A DNA stretch of 64,000 nucleotides from Eutreptiella sp. 'Long Island Sound 2002' (GCA_964036045.1 OZ038383.1:95103568-95167567); one strand, 5' to 3'. Shown: positions 9,691-21,044, counted from the stretch's first letter. Numbers and translations: made by a program. The notes: generated by a model from the letters alone, not told the origin.

Positions 9691-12690
9691 CTTGGACGTC
9701 TCAAAGATACAAGTTTTTGAAACTTTCTATCATATATTGTGATCATCTACAATGACCATCCAAGGTATGTCCAGCACGTTTTTACGTGTTGTTCACCTTA
9801 TTCGGCTATTGGGCGCGGGGGGGGGGGGGGTCTCCCAAGGGATTGGTACACAACCTTCTAAAGCAATTTTTCACTCTGAGCAGCTCAAAGATGGAAGTTT
9901 TGGAAATTCATTTTCTTGATACCGTGGTCACCAAAAATGATCATCCCAGGTATGTAAAGCGTGTTTTAGGCAGTATTTGTGTGTTTTTCGCGCTATTTGG
10001 GTATTTGTCGCGTGGGGGAGGGGGGGTCTCCCGATGCATTCGTATACAACCTGCTGAGACAGTTTTTCACTTTGAACAACTCAAAAATCGAAGTTTTCGA
10101 AACTTATTCTTTTCATCCCGTGATCACCGAAAATGACCATCCAAGGTATGTAAAGCATGTTTTGGGCCGGATGTATGTGTTTTTCATCCTATTTGGGTAT
10201 TGGGTGGTGGGGGGGGGGGGTGTCTCCCCAGGGATTGGTACACGGCCTGCCCTGCAGTTTTCACCCTACGCAGCTCAAAAATCAAAGTTTTCCAAACAAG
10301 CTTTTTTGATATGGCTATCACCTAAAATGACCATCCCAGGTATGTAACCCATGTTTTAGGCCGTACTTACTTGTTTTTCACCCAATTTGGGTATTGGTCG
10401 CGCGGGGCGGGGGGGGGGGGGGGTCTCCCAAGGGATTCGTATACAACTTGCTTAAGCAGCTTTTCACTTTGGACGGCGCAAAAATCGAAGTTTTTGAAAC
10501 TTATTCCTTTGATACCATGATCACCTAAAATGACCATCCAAGGTATGTAAAGCATGTTTTGGGCCGTATTTATGTGTTTTTCATCCTATTTGGGTATTGG
10601 GTGGGGGGGGGGGTGTCTCCCCAGGGATTGGTACACGACCTACCCCTGCAGTTTTTCACCCTACGCAGCTCAAAAATCAAAGTTTTCCAAACACGCTTTT
10701 TTGATATGGCGATCACCTAAAATAACCATCCCACGTATGTAACCAATGTTTTAGGGCGTACTTACTTGTTTTTCACCCAATTTGGGTATTGGTCGCACGG
10801 GGCGGGGGGGGGGGGGGGTCTCCCAAGGGATTCGTATACAACTTGCTTAAGCAGGTTTTCACTTTGAACAACTCAAAAATCGAAGTTTTCGAAACTTATT
10901 CTTTTCATCCCGTGATCACCGAAAATGACCATCCAAGGTATGTAAAGCATGTTTTGGGCCGGATTTATGTGTTTTTCATCCTATTTGGGTATTGGGTGGG
11001 GGGGAGGGGGGGTGTCTCCCCAGGGATTGGTACACGGCCTGCCCCTGAAGTTTTTCACCCTACGCAGCTCAAAAATCAAAGTTTTCCAAACACGCTTTTT
11101 TGATATGGCGATCACCTAAAATAACCATCCCAGGTATGTAACCAATGTTTTGGGGTGTACTTACTTGTTTTTCACCCAATTTGGGTATTGGTCGCGCGGG
11201 GCGGGGGGGGGGGGGGGTCTCCCAAGGGATTCGTATACAACCTGCTTAGCAGCTTTTCACTTTGGACGGCTCAAAAATCGAAGTTTTTGAAACTTATTCC
11301 TTTGATACCATAATCACTTAAAATGACCATCCAAGGTATGTAAAGCATGTTTTGGGCCGTATTTATGCGTTTCTCATCCTATTTGGTTATTGGGTGCAAG
11401 GCAGGGGAGGTGTCTCCCCAGGGATTGGTACACGACCTACCCCTGCAATTTTTCACCCTACGCAGCTCAAAAATAAAAGTTTCCCAAACACGCTTTTTTG
11501 ATACGGTGATCACCTAAAATGACCATCCCAGGTATGTAACCGATGTTTCAGGCCGTATTTACGTGTTTTTCACCCTATCTGGGTATTGGTCGCCGGGGGG
11601 TGGGGGGGGGGGGGGGGCACAATCTACTTATGCAGTTTTTCACCCCGGAAAACTCAAAAATCGAAGTTTCCGAAGCTTGTTTTTGTCGTGTGATCACCTA
11701 CAATGACCATCCAAGCGATGTAAAGAGTGGTTTGGGCTGCATGCATGCGTTTCTCATCCCATTGGCGATTGGGTTCAGGGGGGGGGGGGGTCAAACGGGA
11801 TTGGTGCACAACCTACTTAAGCAGCCTTTCAACCTATACAGCTCAAAAATCTAGGTTTCCGAAACTTTTGTTTACAATATTGTGATCACCCAAAATGATC
11901 ATCCAAGGTATGTGAAGCATGTTTTAGGTTGTATTTACGTGTTTGTCATCTTATTTGGGTATTGGGCACGAGGGGCGGGGGGGGGGGGTCTCCCAAGGGA
12001 TTGGTACACAACCTGCTTACGCAACTTTTCACCCTGGGCAACTCAAAATTCGAAGTTTTCGAAACTTATTTTTTTGATACCGTGATCACCTAAAATGACG
12101 ATCCAAGGTATGAAAAGCATGGTTTGGGCCATATTTATGTCTCGTGCACCCTATTTGGGTATTGGGCGTGGCGGGGGGGGGGGGGTCTTCCAACAACCTG
12201 CTTATGCAATTTTTCACGTTGAGCAGCTCAAAAATCGGAGTTTCCGAAACTTATTTTTTTGATATCGTGCTCACGCAAAATGACCATCCAATGTAAAGCA
12301 TGTTTTAGGTTGTATTTATGTGTGTTTCACCCTATTTTGGTCTTGGGCACGGCTGGGGGGGGGGGTCTCCCAACAACCCTCTTATGCAATTTTTCACGCT
12401 GGGCGGCTCAAAAGTCGAGGTTTTCGAAACTTATTTTTGTGATACTGTGATCACCTAAAGGGACCATCCAAGGTATGTAAAGCATGTTTTAGGCCGTATT
12501 CATGTGCTTTCCACCTTATCTCGGAATTGGGTGCAGGGGCGGGGGGGGGGGGGGGGCAAGCAGGATTGGTACAACACCTGCTTATGCAGTTTTTCACCCT
12601 AGGCGGCTCAAAAGTCGAAGTTTCCGAAACCTATTGTTTGATAGTGTGATCATCTAAAATGACCATCCAAGATATGTAAAGTACTCTTTA
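9691..12690. repeat. ~195-bp tandem array with a poly-G run in most units
   Basis: About fifteen units. Each has GTGATCACCTAAAATGACC, ATCCAAGGTATGTAAAGCAT, TATTTGGGTATTGGG, then a G run of variable length (roughly 8-18), TCTCCCAAGGGATTGGTACA and GCTCAAAAATCGAAGTTTTC. GGTATGTAA landmarks recur near 10146, 10338, 10535, 10733, 10937, 11134, 11336 and 11530. Alternate units resemble each other more than neighbours (those ending GATATGGCG versus those ending TTTGATACCATGA), suggesting a dimeric higher-order unit of about 395 bp. Open frames in the array are by-products. Confidence 0.85.
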
Positions 12691-13468
12691 AGCCGTATTT
12701 ATGTGGTTTGTACCCTATTTTGGGTGTGTGTTGCTCGGGTAGATTCTCTGCGAGGTGCACGTGCCATGGCAATAGAATTTCTCTTACATACCGCGGACTT
12801 TGATGGTAGTTTTTTTTCGTGGCGAAGGCTATGTTTCAAGCTTTCCAAAAATGCGCCTCTTGTGTTCCAAGCCATCGGGGTGTGGGCCGCGGGACAAGGG
12901 GAAGTGAGGGCCCTCCGGCCCAGTTAGCTATTCCACCTGTAGACTAGGCAAGCGACCATGATTGTTCTCGGGGTCATTCTCTAATATTTTGCCATTCCAG
13001 TTAATTTTGCAGTGGGTAAACAGATGCAGCTTTTCATGCCAAATCCATTGGTGTTGGTCCTAGGTTCCATCTCAAGAACATGTGTGAGAAATTCACCAAA
13101 AACTGTCTGACTCGCCACTTGGAGATTCTACCATTGGCTGGTCCACATGTGCACCGCAAACAGCATTTCGTGACATTCTCCAACATATCGTTGAGCTAGT
13201 ACCGAAGACCAACACCAATGGATTTAGCACGAAAATTTGCATCTTTTGTCTTCTTTAAATATTGGATGTGGTCATAATATGTCGGAGATGTGACCCGGAA
13301 CGGTCTCTAGGTACGTGCATAGTTTTGCAGCAAACCGGCAAAACAGGGCCTTTGGCACTGAAACATCCTTTGCGTTGGGGCTGGCATTTGGACATATCGT
13401 TGAGTTAGACCCCAACTAAGAATGCATTGAAAAACCAAGAGTGAGCGGTTTTGAAAAAGGTATAACAT
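12691..13468. other. Non-coding spacer containing an inverted repeat
   Basis: No gene supported; a 74-codon plus frame at 12703-12927 lacks any motif. The block holds the inverted repeat listed at 13026-13240. Confidence 0.35.
13026..13240. repeat. Inverted repeat (foldback) with a 19-bp perfect core
   Basis: AAATCCATTGGTGTTGGTC at 13041-13059 is exactly reverse-complemented at 13207-13225. The pairing extends imperfectly to about 40 bp per arm, with a loop of roughly 145 bp. No coding content. It may be a foldback element or the remnant of a small inverted-repeat transposon. Confidence 0.6.
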
Positions 13469-13598
13469 ACCTACCTACCTACCTACCTACCTAACTTCGG
13501 AAACTTGTTTTTTAGCAATCGGCCCGGGCCCGGCGAAACCCCGGTTAGTACGTGGATTTGACACCCCCCCTCGTTTACAGCCATATGTATATACCTCT

Positions 13599-13644
<46 letters not shown>
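13469..13644. repeat. Microsatellites: ACCT repeats and a long TA repeat
   Basis: Six ACCT units at 13469-13493 and an uninterrupted TA run of about 21 units at 13602-13644, flanked by further TATA-rich sequence. Confidence 0.9.
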
Positions 13645-13646
<2 letters not shown>

Positions 13647-13799
13647 TATATATAGGTCACAGCAAAAAGAAATACTCCTTGCGAAAAAAATTTTGTGCAC
13701 GGGGTGCTAGGTTTTTTTGCAGGGCTCACCCCAAGGGGGGGTTGGGGGGCAGAAAAAATTCATGCAAACCCCCCCCCCCTTGCAACCGACCACACCTAC

Positions 13800-14190
13800 G
13801 GGTGTCAAAAATGATTGTTTTTTTCCAACACTTATTTCTCGGCCACATGGGATCAAGCAAGTGGTTCTATGCTGTCTTGAGCTATTCTTGACCCAATTTA
13901 GCATGCGCAGACTCCCAAAAACCCTTGAAAAACGGCCGTTTTAGAACAGAAAAGGGGGTGGAAAACATTTCTCAAATGGAAACTACGTCCTTTTGGGATC
14001 CTCAAACAGGTCTGTCTAGCTTGTTTTGAGCTCATTTTACCCCTTTTGGTGCATATGGAGTTCCACGAAGCCTTGGAAGTAGCCCCTTGCAAAAACAAGG
14101 CGAAAAATAGGGTCAAAATCACGTTGATCCAAAGTTGATGTTAGACCTTGTGGGATGCTCAACAAGTATCTTGATTTCTTTGTGGGCAAG
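13800..14190. repeat. Diverged copies of the 6.3-7.7 kb ~160-bp repeat
   Basis: About two and a half degraded units: CACATGGGATCAAGCAAGTG, then CCCTTGAAAAACGGCCGTTT, then TTTTGGGATCCTCAAACAGG, then GTGGGATGCTCAACAAG. The order of landmarks (…GGGATGCTCAAACA…, GAGCCCATTTTGAC…, GGCCGTTTTGG…) follows the array at 6300-7690. Confidence 0.55.
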
Positions 14191-14823
14191 AATTCCCCAC
14201 CAGTTTGACCCTAGATAGGATGCACCATGGAGCTGCCCCTTTCAATAAGCAGCACAAGGTTTTTCTTAACCATGGGCGGGGGGGGGATTTGAGGGACCCA
14301 CCTACCAAGATTTTTGGCAAACCCACAAACCCACAAATATCCCAAGGGGGGGGGGGGGGCTATTGGACACCCACCCACCCACCCATCTACCCAACTACCA
14401 TAGGCAAATGCCTTACCACACGCCAAATGCTTTGACCAGTGCCTTTTGCGCTAACCCCAAATTCCAAACCATGGCTTGACCTACAGGTGGAGGGGCTGGT
14501 CTTGGCCCTGTGGAGCAAAGAAATGTCTGCTGGCTGTCAATGAATAGGCACCCCCTTCCTCCCCACACACCGAGCAACATATCTACAGGAGCCATGCCAC
14601 ACCACTCACACGTGCGCACGTGTGCATGGGCATGCAGCCGCTTCTTCAGTACTGAAGACAGCAGATGTTGACGCAGCGCTCATCCTCTGGGGTTCCTTGA
14701 CTCCAGGGGGGGGGGGGGGGGGCATATCAGTGGGTGGGTGAAGAAGGGGGGGGGGGGGCGGGGGGCTGCCACAGCCGGAATGAGGAGGTATGGAGGTGCT
14801 TCAGAGGTCAGGGTGGGGCTCAC
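14191..14823. other. Non-coding; inferred intronic sequence downstream of the 14824-15052 exon
   Basis: Contains several G runs (14279, 14346, 14706, 14746), a CCCA-type microsatellite at 14370-14390, and no supported coding sequence. If the neighbouring minus-strand exon is real, this is the start of its downstream intron. Confidence 0.35.
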
Positions 14824-15052
14824 CTGCAGAAGGACGAGCCCCTCCGTGGCGCACTGCCTGTGTAAGTGCGTCAGTGCGTGCCTGTCCTCCAGGTCCTGGT
14901 GACTTCTGACGTCCTCCTCATCGCTCTGGAGGGCGAGCAACCGCCAAAACCAGCAACGCTCGTGGATCCATTTGGCGTGTTGGCCCTCGACCCTTGTGCG
15001 CCGTGCGGCTTCCTCTTCTACACAGATCTCGTTGTTGGCGGTGCAGAAATCC
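14824..15052 (-). CDS. Internal exon, unidentified protein, both splice sites in consensus
   Basis: Read on the minus strand, an acceptor AATGCAG precedes GGATTTCTGC and the exon closes at CTGCAG|GTGAGC, a near-perfect donor. The single open frame between them encodes about 76 residues (DFCTANNEICVEEEAARR ... EGLVLLQ), rich in charged residues, Trp, His and Arg, with no stop. Composition is that of an ordinary cytosolic helical protein rather than a repeat. I cannot name the family. It could belong to the same gene as the exons at 18914-18981 and 26823-27050, which are similar in style and on the same strand; that is inference. Confidence 0.5.
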
Positions 15053-16099
15053 CTGCATTGGAGGAGGTAGACCAACGGGGTCGGGGGGTTGAGGATCTGG
15101 GGCTGAGTCAGCCCCAGAACCAGGGAGGGATATAAAACCCCCTGCCCCCCGGCCTCAGATGACGAAATGATGAAATGACTCTCGAATGCCAGCAGCTAAG
15201 GGCCAACTTCGAGGTTGGATCAGGTGGCTAAAATGTTTTCGTGTTTTTCACCCATTTTTTGAATCTTCCATGAAAAACTGAGCATTTTGAGCATAGACAC
15301 CTCGGGTAAAAAACAGAAATCGCCCCCCTCAGGAGGCCAAAAAAATTTGGACGCTTCGGCGCCGCATTTTGCCATGTTCACCATTCAGGCAATTCGTCAT
15401 TTCGTCATTTCGTCGTCTGAGCCTCAGCCCCTCCCCTCTCCCCTCTCCCCTCTCCCACCAAAAAGTTGCATCAATCTAATATCCATCGCGACCCAAAACC
15501 CCATCCTGAAGGGGCGATTTGGATTTGGACTTAGTGGCCGATGTGAAGGCACGCCTCGTGGGGCATGCCGTAGGACACCTCGTCCCAAGCAGCACGGCTC
15601 ACCGGCCGGCTATGCGAGCTGATGCAGCCCTGGAGCCTCGCTGGCCCCCGGACGGAGGGCGTCGAACGGCCGCACACCCGGATCCCCGCATCCTGCCCAA
15701 GTGCCCGGCAACCCCCATGCGCCCCCAAGGGGGTGCTGCAGGGCAGCCCACAGGGTGCGCCCCCTGACTCCGGGTGTGGGTGTGTGGGGCGCATGACCGG
15801 TGCATGACCGCGCATGACCAGGTCCACGATTGGGCCACTCCTTGCTCGAAACTCCCTTTGGGGTGGGGAGGAGAGGGCAAAGCAAGCCCGGGGGCTGGGG
15901 GTGGGAGGGGAAGGGGGGTGCGAGGGTTACGACCTCATCGCCTATGAGTGGGGTAGGGTTTTGGTTTTGGTTTTGGTTTTGGCGGGCACGCGTCCCGTGG
16001 CTCCGCCGTCTCAAGATGTGCAAGGCCTAAGGCATGGGGCGCTAAGGGAGCCGCAGAGCTACCTCACACCTGGCCACTGCACATGGGGGTCGCCCATGT
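15053..16099. other. Non-coding; likely intronic or intergenic
   Basis: No supported gene. It holds a CCCTCTCC pyrimidine repeat (15427-15455) and a TTTTGG hexamer repeated four times near 15958-15980. Overlapping open frames at 15519-16030 on both strands are GC-rich shadows without motifs. Confidence 0.35.
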
Positions 16100-16197
16100 G
16101 GTGGTACGAACCAGGATTTGGAACGCCCCGGGAATCAATCCAGTGATCTCCCAATTGCTCTTTGCCTATCCTACCGCTGGACCAACCAACTATGAGG
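16100..16197 (-). mobile_element. tRNA-like SINE head or tRNA pseudogene
   Basis: On the minus strand, TTGGTCCAGCGGTAGGA at about 16187-16171 resembles a tRNA D-arm / RNA polymerase III A box, and GGATTGATTCCCGG at 16142-16129 resembles the T-arm B box. The ~45-base spacing is typical. The T stem can form (one mismatch, one G-T pair), but the acceptor stem does not close and no credible anticodon arm is seen. The downstream tail (CCTGGTTCGTACCACCACAT) suggests a SINE body. No functional tRNA is claimed. Confidence 0.4.
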
Positions 16198-16387
16198 GTG
16201 GTCGGGACTTCTGCCCTATTGGGGGGGGGGGGGGGCGGGACTTCCTTGAGCGGGGGGGGGGGGGGTCCAGGGGGAGGGGTCCCCACCCTGCCGGAACATA
16301 CCAATCCACAGGGAACAGAAAAATTATTGGAGAATGAACAACTCAGCACATGGAAATGTCATGTTGTCGGCCGTAAACAAAGGAAAT

Positions 16388-16587
16388 NNNNNNNNNNNNN
16401 NNNNNNNNNNNNNNNNNNNNNNNNNNNNNNNNNNNNNNNNNNNNNNNNNNNNNNNNNNNNNNNNNNNNNNNNNNNNNNNNNNNNNNNNNNNNNNNNNNNN
16501 NNNNNNNNNNNNNNNNNNNNNNNNNNNNNNNNNNNNNNNNNNNNNNNNNNNNNNNNNNNNNNNNNNNNNNNNNNNNNNNNNNNNNNN
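16388..16587. other. Assembly gap of 200 N
   Basis: Exactly 200 N, a conventional placeholder length, so the true gap size is unknown. It truncates the minus-strand coding fragment on its right side. Two G runs (about 16220-16232 and 16252-16265) lie shortly before it. Confidence 1.
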
Positions 16588-16807
16588 CTGGAAACCGTTG
16601 TCGCGTGTGGCCATTTTTTGTGCCACAGCGACAAACTCGCACAGTGTGGCCATTGGTACCCTCAAAAGAAGTGTGGCACATGCCTTTTGTGCCTCATTGT
16701 AGGCTTCTTGTCTTTTCCAACTGGTGGTCCTATCTGCAAACCTAAAATAGAGCAGCACATCAATTACGTCTTCGCGTTTTGCACGTGGCGACGGTTGGAC
16801 CGGGGAG
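16588..16807 (-). CDS. Coding fragment truncated by the assembly gap, unidentified
   Basis: On the minus strand, an acceptor GTGTATTTCAG ends at 16808. The exon then reads open without stop into the gap: SPVQPSPRAKREDVIDVLLY, then a Lys/Gln/Glu-rich helix (SWKRQEAYNEAQKACATLLL) and RVPMATLCEFVAVAQKMATRDNG. Composition is that of a genuine globular/helical protein. The family is not recognised. The SAP-like exon 600 bp upstream on the same strand may belong to the same gene. Confidence 0.45.
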
Positions 16808-17420
16808 CTGAAATACACTGACAACGAGCGTTGGGCATGGTGGTCTGCAAGACAAGGTACATGGAGCACACGTGGAGCAACACGTACACAGTATATGGCA
16901 TGCGCCGAAGGCGCCGAAAATTTTTTTCCGATGACTAAAAAAAGTTCCCAAAACCCAGGTTTTCAGGTGCACTTGAGCTGAGGGGGGAGGGGGGGAGGGG
17001 GGTCCACGGGAGGGGGGGGGGGGGTCCAGGGGGAGGGTCCCCCCCTGCCAGAATGAAAATTAAAGCAAGTCCCCGGGGGGGGGGGGGGGCAGGGCGGTCC
17101 TTAAGCCACAAAAAAAGGTGTTCTTGTACACAGGTTTCCCAAAAATGCCCACAGGCACTCCATTCACCATTGGTTCCTAGCCCTGTATGTCTTTAACCAT
17201 GGGTTCCCAGTTCCTCAACCATTGGTTCCCATCCCCTCATAGGTGCAATTCTTGAAGCATTTGTTCCCACTCCCAAATGTGTTCAAAGATGGCATCCAAA
17301 CCCTGCCCGACACCCTGCACAATTCAAAACGAAGAAGATCACACTTTTTTTGCATCAAATGAAGTGCCACAGCGTTCGACCACCCGAATGTTCCATCGCC
17401 GGTGGCGCGGCTGACAATTC
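16808..17420. other. Non-coding, possibly an intron between the SAP-like exon and the gap-truncated exon
   Basis: Contains G runs at 16980-17095 interleaved with GGTCCA, and an imperfect repeat of CCATTGGTTCCCA-type words at 17163-17270. No coding sequence is supported. Confidence 0.35.
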
Positions 17421-17792
17421 CTACACTTGGTCCACCTGCTGGAAATGCGCCGTAACCCGCCCCATAAGGTCACCCTTTGCCCCTCTCACGCTCAAACCAT
17501 GCTTCTTGCAAATAGCGCGGAACTCAACGTTGGTCCACTCATGCAACCTACCCTCTCCATGGCCCTCACACCGCCTCATCCACATCATACTTGACGACCA
17601 ACTGTGCGGCAGGGTTAGCGGAGGGAGAGGTAGAGGACAGGGCTGGCCGGGAGGAAGGTCAGAAGAAGAGCTACTAGCAATTTCGCCCGCCCTATCCAAA
17701 TCCATCCTCGCCAGTGGCCTCGTCCTCATCCTCCAAGGCAACACCATACACATCTCCGATGTCGGTGTCACCGGTTGCCCTCTTGGGGACAA
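17421..17792 (-). CDS. SAP-like domain protein fragment
   Basis: The minus-strand frame carries a Ser/Pro-rich stretch followed near its end by LHEWTNVEFRAICKKHGL and SVRGAKGDLMGRVTAHF. This fits the SAP helix-extended loop-helix pattern, a DNA-binding motif of about 35 residues found in chromatin proteins, E3 ligases and some transposon-encoded proteins. The frame stops at 17421, but CAG|GTGGAC a few codons earlier could be a splice donor, so it may be an internal exon. The true start is not determined; upstream minus-strand sequence in another frame is acidic (EDEDEATGED). Confidence 0.4.
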   Translation of the reverse strand: MSPRGQPVTPTSEMCMVLPWRMRTRPLARMDLDRAGEIASSSSSDLPPGQPCPLPLPPLTLPHSWSSSMMWMRRCEGHGEGRLHEWTNVEFRAICKKHGLSVRGAKGDLMGRVTAHFQQVDQV

Positions 17793-17874
17793 CCCACAAA
17801 TCCGAAATCTCCAAAGGAACTTCAGCCTCTGCCCCCTACCTCAACACCGAACCCTTCCTCCCACCACCCTGGAG

Positions 17875-18165
17875 TCACCAACAAAGGGGAACAAAATCAG
17901 AAGTGGCTGCCTCACCCCTGCCTTCTCGGGGGCCCAAAAGAGGGCGGAAATGCTACGTCACCCATGCGTTCTCGGGGGTACCCTACAGAAGGGGACGAAA
18001 ACAAAAGTGGCCCACAAAAGGGCGGAAGTGCTACGTCACCCCTGCGTTCTCGGGGGTCCCCAAACAAGGGGACAAAGTCAAAGGTGGCCCACAAGTGAGC
18101 GGAAGTGCTATGTAACCCCTACTTTCGCGGGTCCCCGAAAAGGGGTTCAAAATGGTCCGCGCCGG
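17875..18165. repeat. ~77-bp tandem repeat, three and a half units
   Basis: GGCGGAAGTGCTACGTCACC recurs at about 17944, 18022 and 18099, each followed by CCCTGCGTTCTCGGGGGT and CAAAAGTGGCCCACAA-type sequence. A partial diverged unit precedes from 17879. Plus-strand frames across it are repeat artefacts. Confidence 0.75.
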
Positions 18166-18913
18166 GCTAGTGGAAAAAATCCCATAGTGGGGGTCCCTTA
18201 AGGGCGGTCCTTGACAAAAAAAAATATTGGTCCTCAAGGACCACCCTTGGGGGCGAAACCCAAATAACCTGATGACGGGGGTAGGAGCTGATAACCTATG
18301 AGGGTTGTAAGACCTTCATAGGTCATACCACTTTGGGAGGGGGGGAAGACCTACCCCCCCATGTCCAGCGAACAATAAAGTCCCCAAATAATACGGTCCG
18401 AACACCAAGTGTTCATTGGACAAGCTGTTCGGTACGCGCAGCCAGGTGCAAGTAGAGAATCAGTCAGGTGAGGGTCACCAGCACCTTGCATCCTGTTGTA
18501 CAGTTTTTGCAAGCATCATTGCAAGACACATCACAACAGCCCCTTATTTCACCAATCGTCTAGCCTAAATCATGTACTCTGAAATTCGGTACCCCATTAA
18601 TTGGGGTACCAAATTAATACGGTCCAAACACCAAGTGTTCGTTGGACAAGTTGTTCATTGGACACCGGGTGCGGGGGATAACTTATCAGTGGTGTAGGTC
18701 CTAATGGCCTATGAGAGGGGGGTACCACCACAGCCCGGGGCGTCCACGCAGAAAGGGAGGAGAACCCCTGGCCCCCCCAACACACCAAATGCCATGCAGA
18801 TCTCACGCTGGGGGACCCAAAGTTCAAGGACAGCCCGAACAAAGTGGCCAGTGCCTCGGCGTAGGACCTCCATTGAACAGAAAAAACGGGCCTACAAGCG
18901 TCAAGAAACATAC
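18166..18913. other. Non-coding with a short direct repeat pair
   Basis: ATACGGTCCGAACACCAAGT at about 18391 recurs as ATACGGTCCAAACACCAAGT at about 18617. Both are followed by GTTC-TTGGACAAG, and GAACACCAAGTGTTC inside the first is a perfect palindrome around one base. Long minus-strand open sequence over this area (to 19802) is of low-complexity composition and not credible as one gene. Confidence 0.4.
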
Positions 18914-18981
18914 TGGAACACTTTGAGGCGCTCCGCCTCGTGTGCCGTCTGGTGCTCCTCCCGCATGTACTCATGGTACAC
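18914..18981 (-). CDS. Small exon candidate, unidentified
   Basis: On the minus strand, acceptor GTGTATGCAG is followed by GTGTACCATGAGTACATG and 22 codons (YHEYMREEHQTAHEAERLK), closed by a donor CCA|GTATGT. The peptide is strongly charged and helical, like the exons at 14824-15052 and 26823-27050. Small size makes chance occurrence possible. Confidence 0.3.
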
Positions 18982-21044
18982 CTGCATACACGTACATCAA
19001 AATGCAGAGCGGCCGCAAATCCCTGCGACCCACGGACACGACCCCATTCAACATGGGGAGTGTGCCCTGCGTCCAGTGTGCCACATGAGCACCAGCAGAG
19101 GGGGGCCAGACAATACACCCCCTTGTCATGGACGTAGCTGGGCCTGTCTGCAGGGGAGTGTAGACTGAATTGGAAAATGCGGGGTGAACCATTGCTGACA
19201 CTGATGATGACCAGGGTGGGGTGGGTGGTGGTGGTGGGGGGGGGGGGGGGGGGCTTAGGCGAGGAAAGCGTAGGTTGATTGCGGGAAAAAGTGTAAGTCA
19301 CCACGGTTTTATTTGGCGTAAATTGCATGCACTTTTTTTTTGGCGTCAATCGCGTTCTGTTGTTCAACCAAAACTTGTTTTTTAGGCGCAAATTGTGTGC
19401 ACTTTTATTCTTGGGTGTAGGTGCACTTTTATTCTTGGGTGTAGGTCGTGTGACACGCTTAACAGGGGTATGGCTGCATAGTGCCGAGTGGATGGAGAGA
19501 AAGTGGACATCTGCCCACCTTGTCCCCCCAAACAAACAGCAGACCCAGGCTCTTGGCAGCCATCTGGGTGTTGGAGTGCACTCAAAGTGACACTCGCCCA
19601 CTTGCACTGGCAACTGATTCTCAATATGTCGATGGTGCCCGATGGGCCGCAGCGGGTGCTGGTGACTCTCTGGTTGCGATGGGCTGCAGGTGCATGTCTG
19701 CAGCAGATCACCATACAAAACCACCATGCCCCAGTTGTAGGGGTTAGGGTTGCGGTGTGGAGGTGCGATGGCACGCAGGGGCTGGGGGGCAGGGGCATCC
19801 ACACCGTTCCTTCGGACGCCCCCTCAATCAAGAGGATGGCAGTCCCGCCCAGCGCTATGCAACCATGTATTGGAAGAGGGGGGGTAGGGTCTGGAAACCT
19901 TGGCCATTCGTGGGCCATCTCGGATCCCGTGTGCTCGACTGGGTTGGGGTGGGGGAACTAGCGCCAGGGATGTATTAGAACGCAGACGACCATAAGAGGA
20001 GGGGGGATACCCCCCCCAAAACCAGATTTCTTAGTGGGAAAAAGTGAAATTCTATTGCCTATCGGCAAGGCACTTTGAAGAGGGAGGGAGCACAGTGAGT
20101 CCATCAGTCAGTTAGTCGGGAAATCACTCAGAAGCCCCCCACCCCCGTGCAAACACTCAAATAGGGTGAAAAACACATGGAGAGGGCATTCGTCTTTTAG
20201 CGTGCAATGGAATATGTACAGAGGTCGAGGGGCGGGGAGGTGGGCCAAGTCGAATTCAGGAGCCCATGTCCTCCCCCACAAGCCCTCCGCCTCAGTCTGT
20301 ACGGCAACCAGGAGGGACAGGCCAGAGGGGACTAGGTCTCTTCCGTGCTTGCCTTGCCGTGCTGCCGCCGCTGCGGCAGTGTGGACTGCGGTGACGAAGG
20401 CGCGGAAGGCGCATTCACCACGGGGTCGGGGGAGCCCTCCCTCGCGTCGTCGGTAGCGGAGCCGGGGGGGGGGGGGGGGGCATGTCCGCTATGGACCTCG
20501 TGGCCTTTGGCTGCGGCCACCTGCGACCCCGAGGTGGGGATCGACGCCGCGGCACTGCGCGGCTATTGAGGGCCGCTGAGATGCGGCCAAAAACATCGGG
20601 GAGTGACGCCGGGGGCTCAGCCGCCGGCGGTGGGGGTTACTCTGCGGGGTAGGGCGAGGGGGGGGGCGGAGGAGCCCTGCGGCGCAGGTAGTGCCCTGGG
20701 CCAGCAGGCATCACGATGGGCGCTCTCTGGCACTAGCCCGGAGTTGTCTCTGGCGGTTGGCGGGGAGAGAACGGGTCTGTATCCCCCCCTCCCGGTTGTG
20801 CTGGTCCCTCACTCACAGCCCTCCCCTGGTCAACCGGGGGTCAGGTTTGGGGCGCTTCGGGGTTCTAGGGTCCGCATGCCCTAGGGCCAAGGGGGGGCGA
20901 GCCCCGAGTGTCTTTTGGGGGGGGGGGGGGGCGTGCACCGGCGAGCCGCAGGGGGGGCCGAGTCTAGGAGGGCTTGGGAGGCGGGGCGCGCCCGGCCAAG
21001 CTAGGAGGACAGCGCCGCCGCCCCCGCGCGCCGGTCCTGTGGCA
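18982..21044. other. Non-coding, repeat-poor to G-rich
   Basis: No gene supported. A G run lies at about 19237-19253; a perfect 24-bp tandem duplication is listed separately. After about 20230 the sequence becomes very GC-rich with further G runs (20466, 20917) and overlapping open frames on both strands. The last part (20.6-21.04 kb) may be the 3' untranslated end of the LINE fragment. Confidence 0.35.
19397..19444. repeat. 24-bp perfect tandem duplication
   Basis: The unit GTGCACTTTTATTCTTGGGT plus GTAG occurs twice head-to-tail without difference, which implies a recent slippage event or gene conversion. Confidence 0.85.

Noticed and set aside
9691-12690. CRISPR-like array of regularly spaced repeats
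   Set aside because: Units are tandem with no unique spacers, and the context is eukaryotic.
15958-15980. TTTTGG repeats suggesting telomeric sequence
   Set aside because: Only four units; the unit does not match a standard plant, algal or ciliate telomere repeat, and the site is internal.
16100-16197. Functional tRNA gene
   Set aside because: A-box and B-box-like arms are present, but the acceptor stem does not pair and no anticodon arm can be drawn.
18892-18913. 22-nt intron joining the small exon to a downstream frame
   Set aside because: GTATGT…TTGTAG would remove only 22 bases, far below normal spliceosomal intron length.
18597-19802. 401-codon minus-strand open reading frame
   Set aside because: Composition is Pro/Thr/Ser/Cys-biased, it crosses G runs and a small tandem duplication, and other frames in the same place contain better exon candidates. 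No motif supports it.
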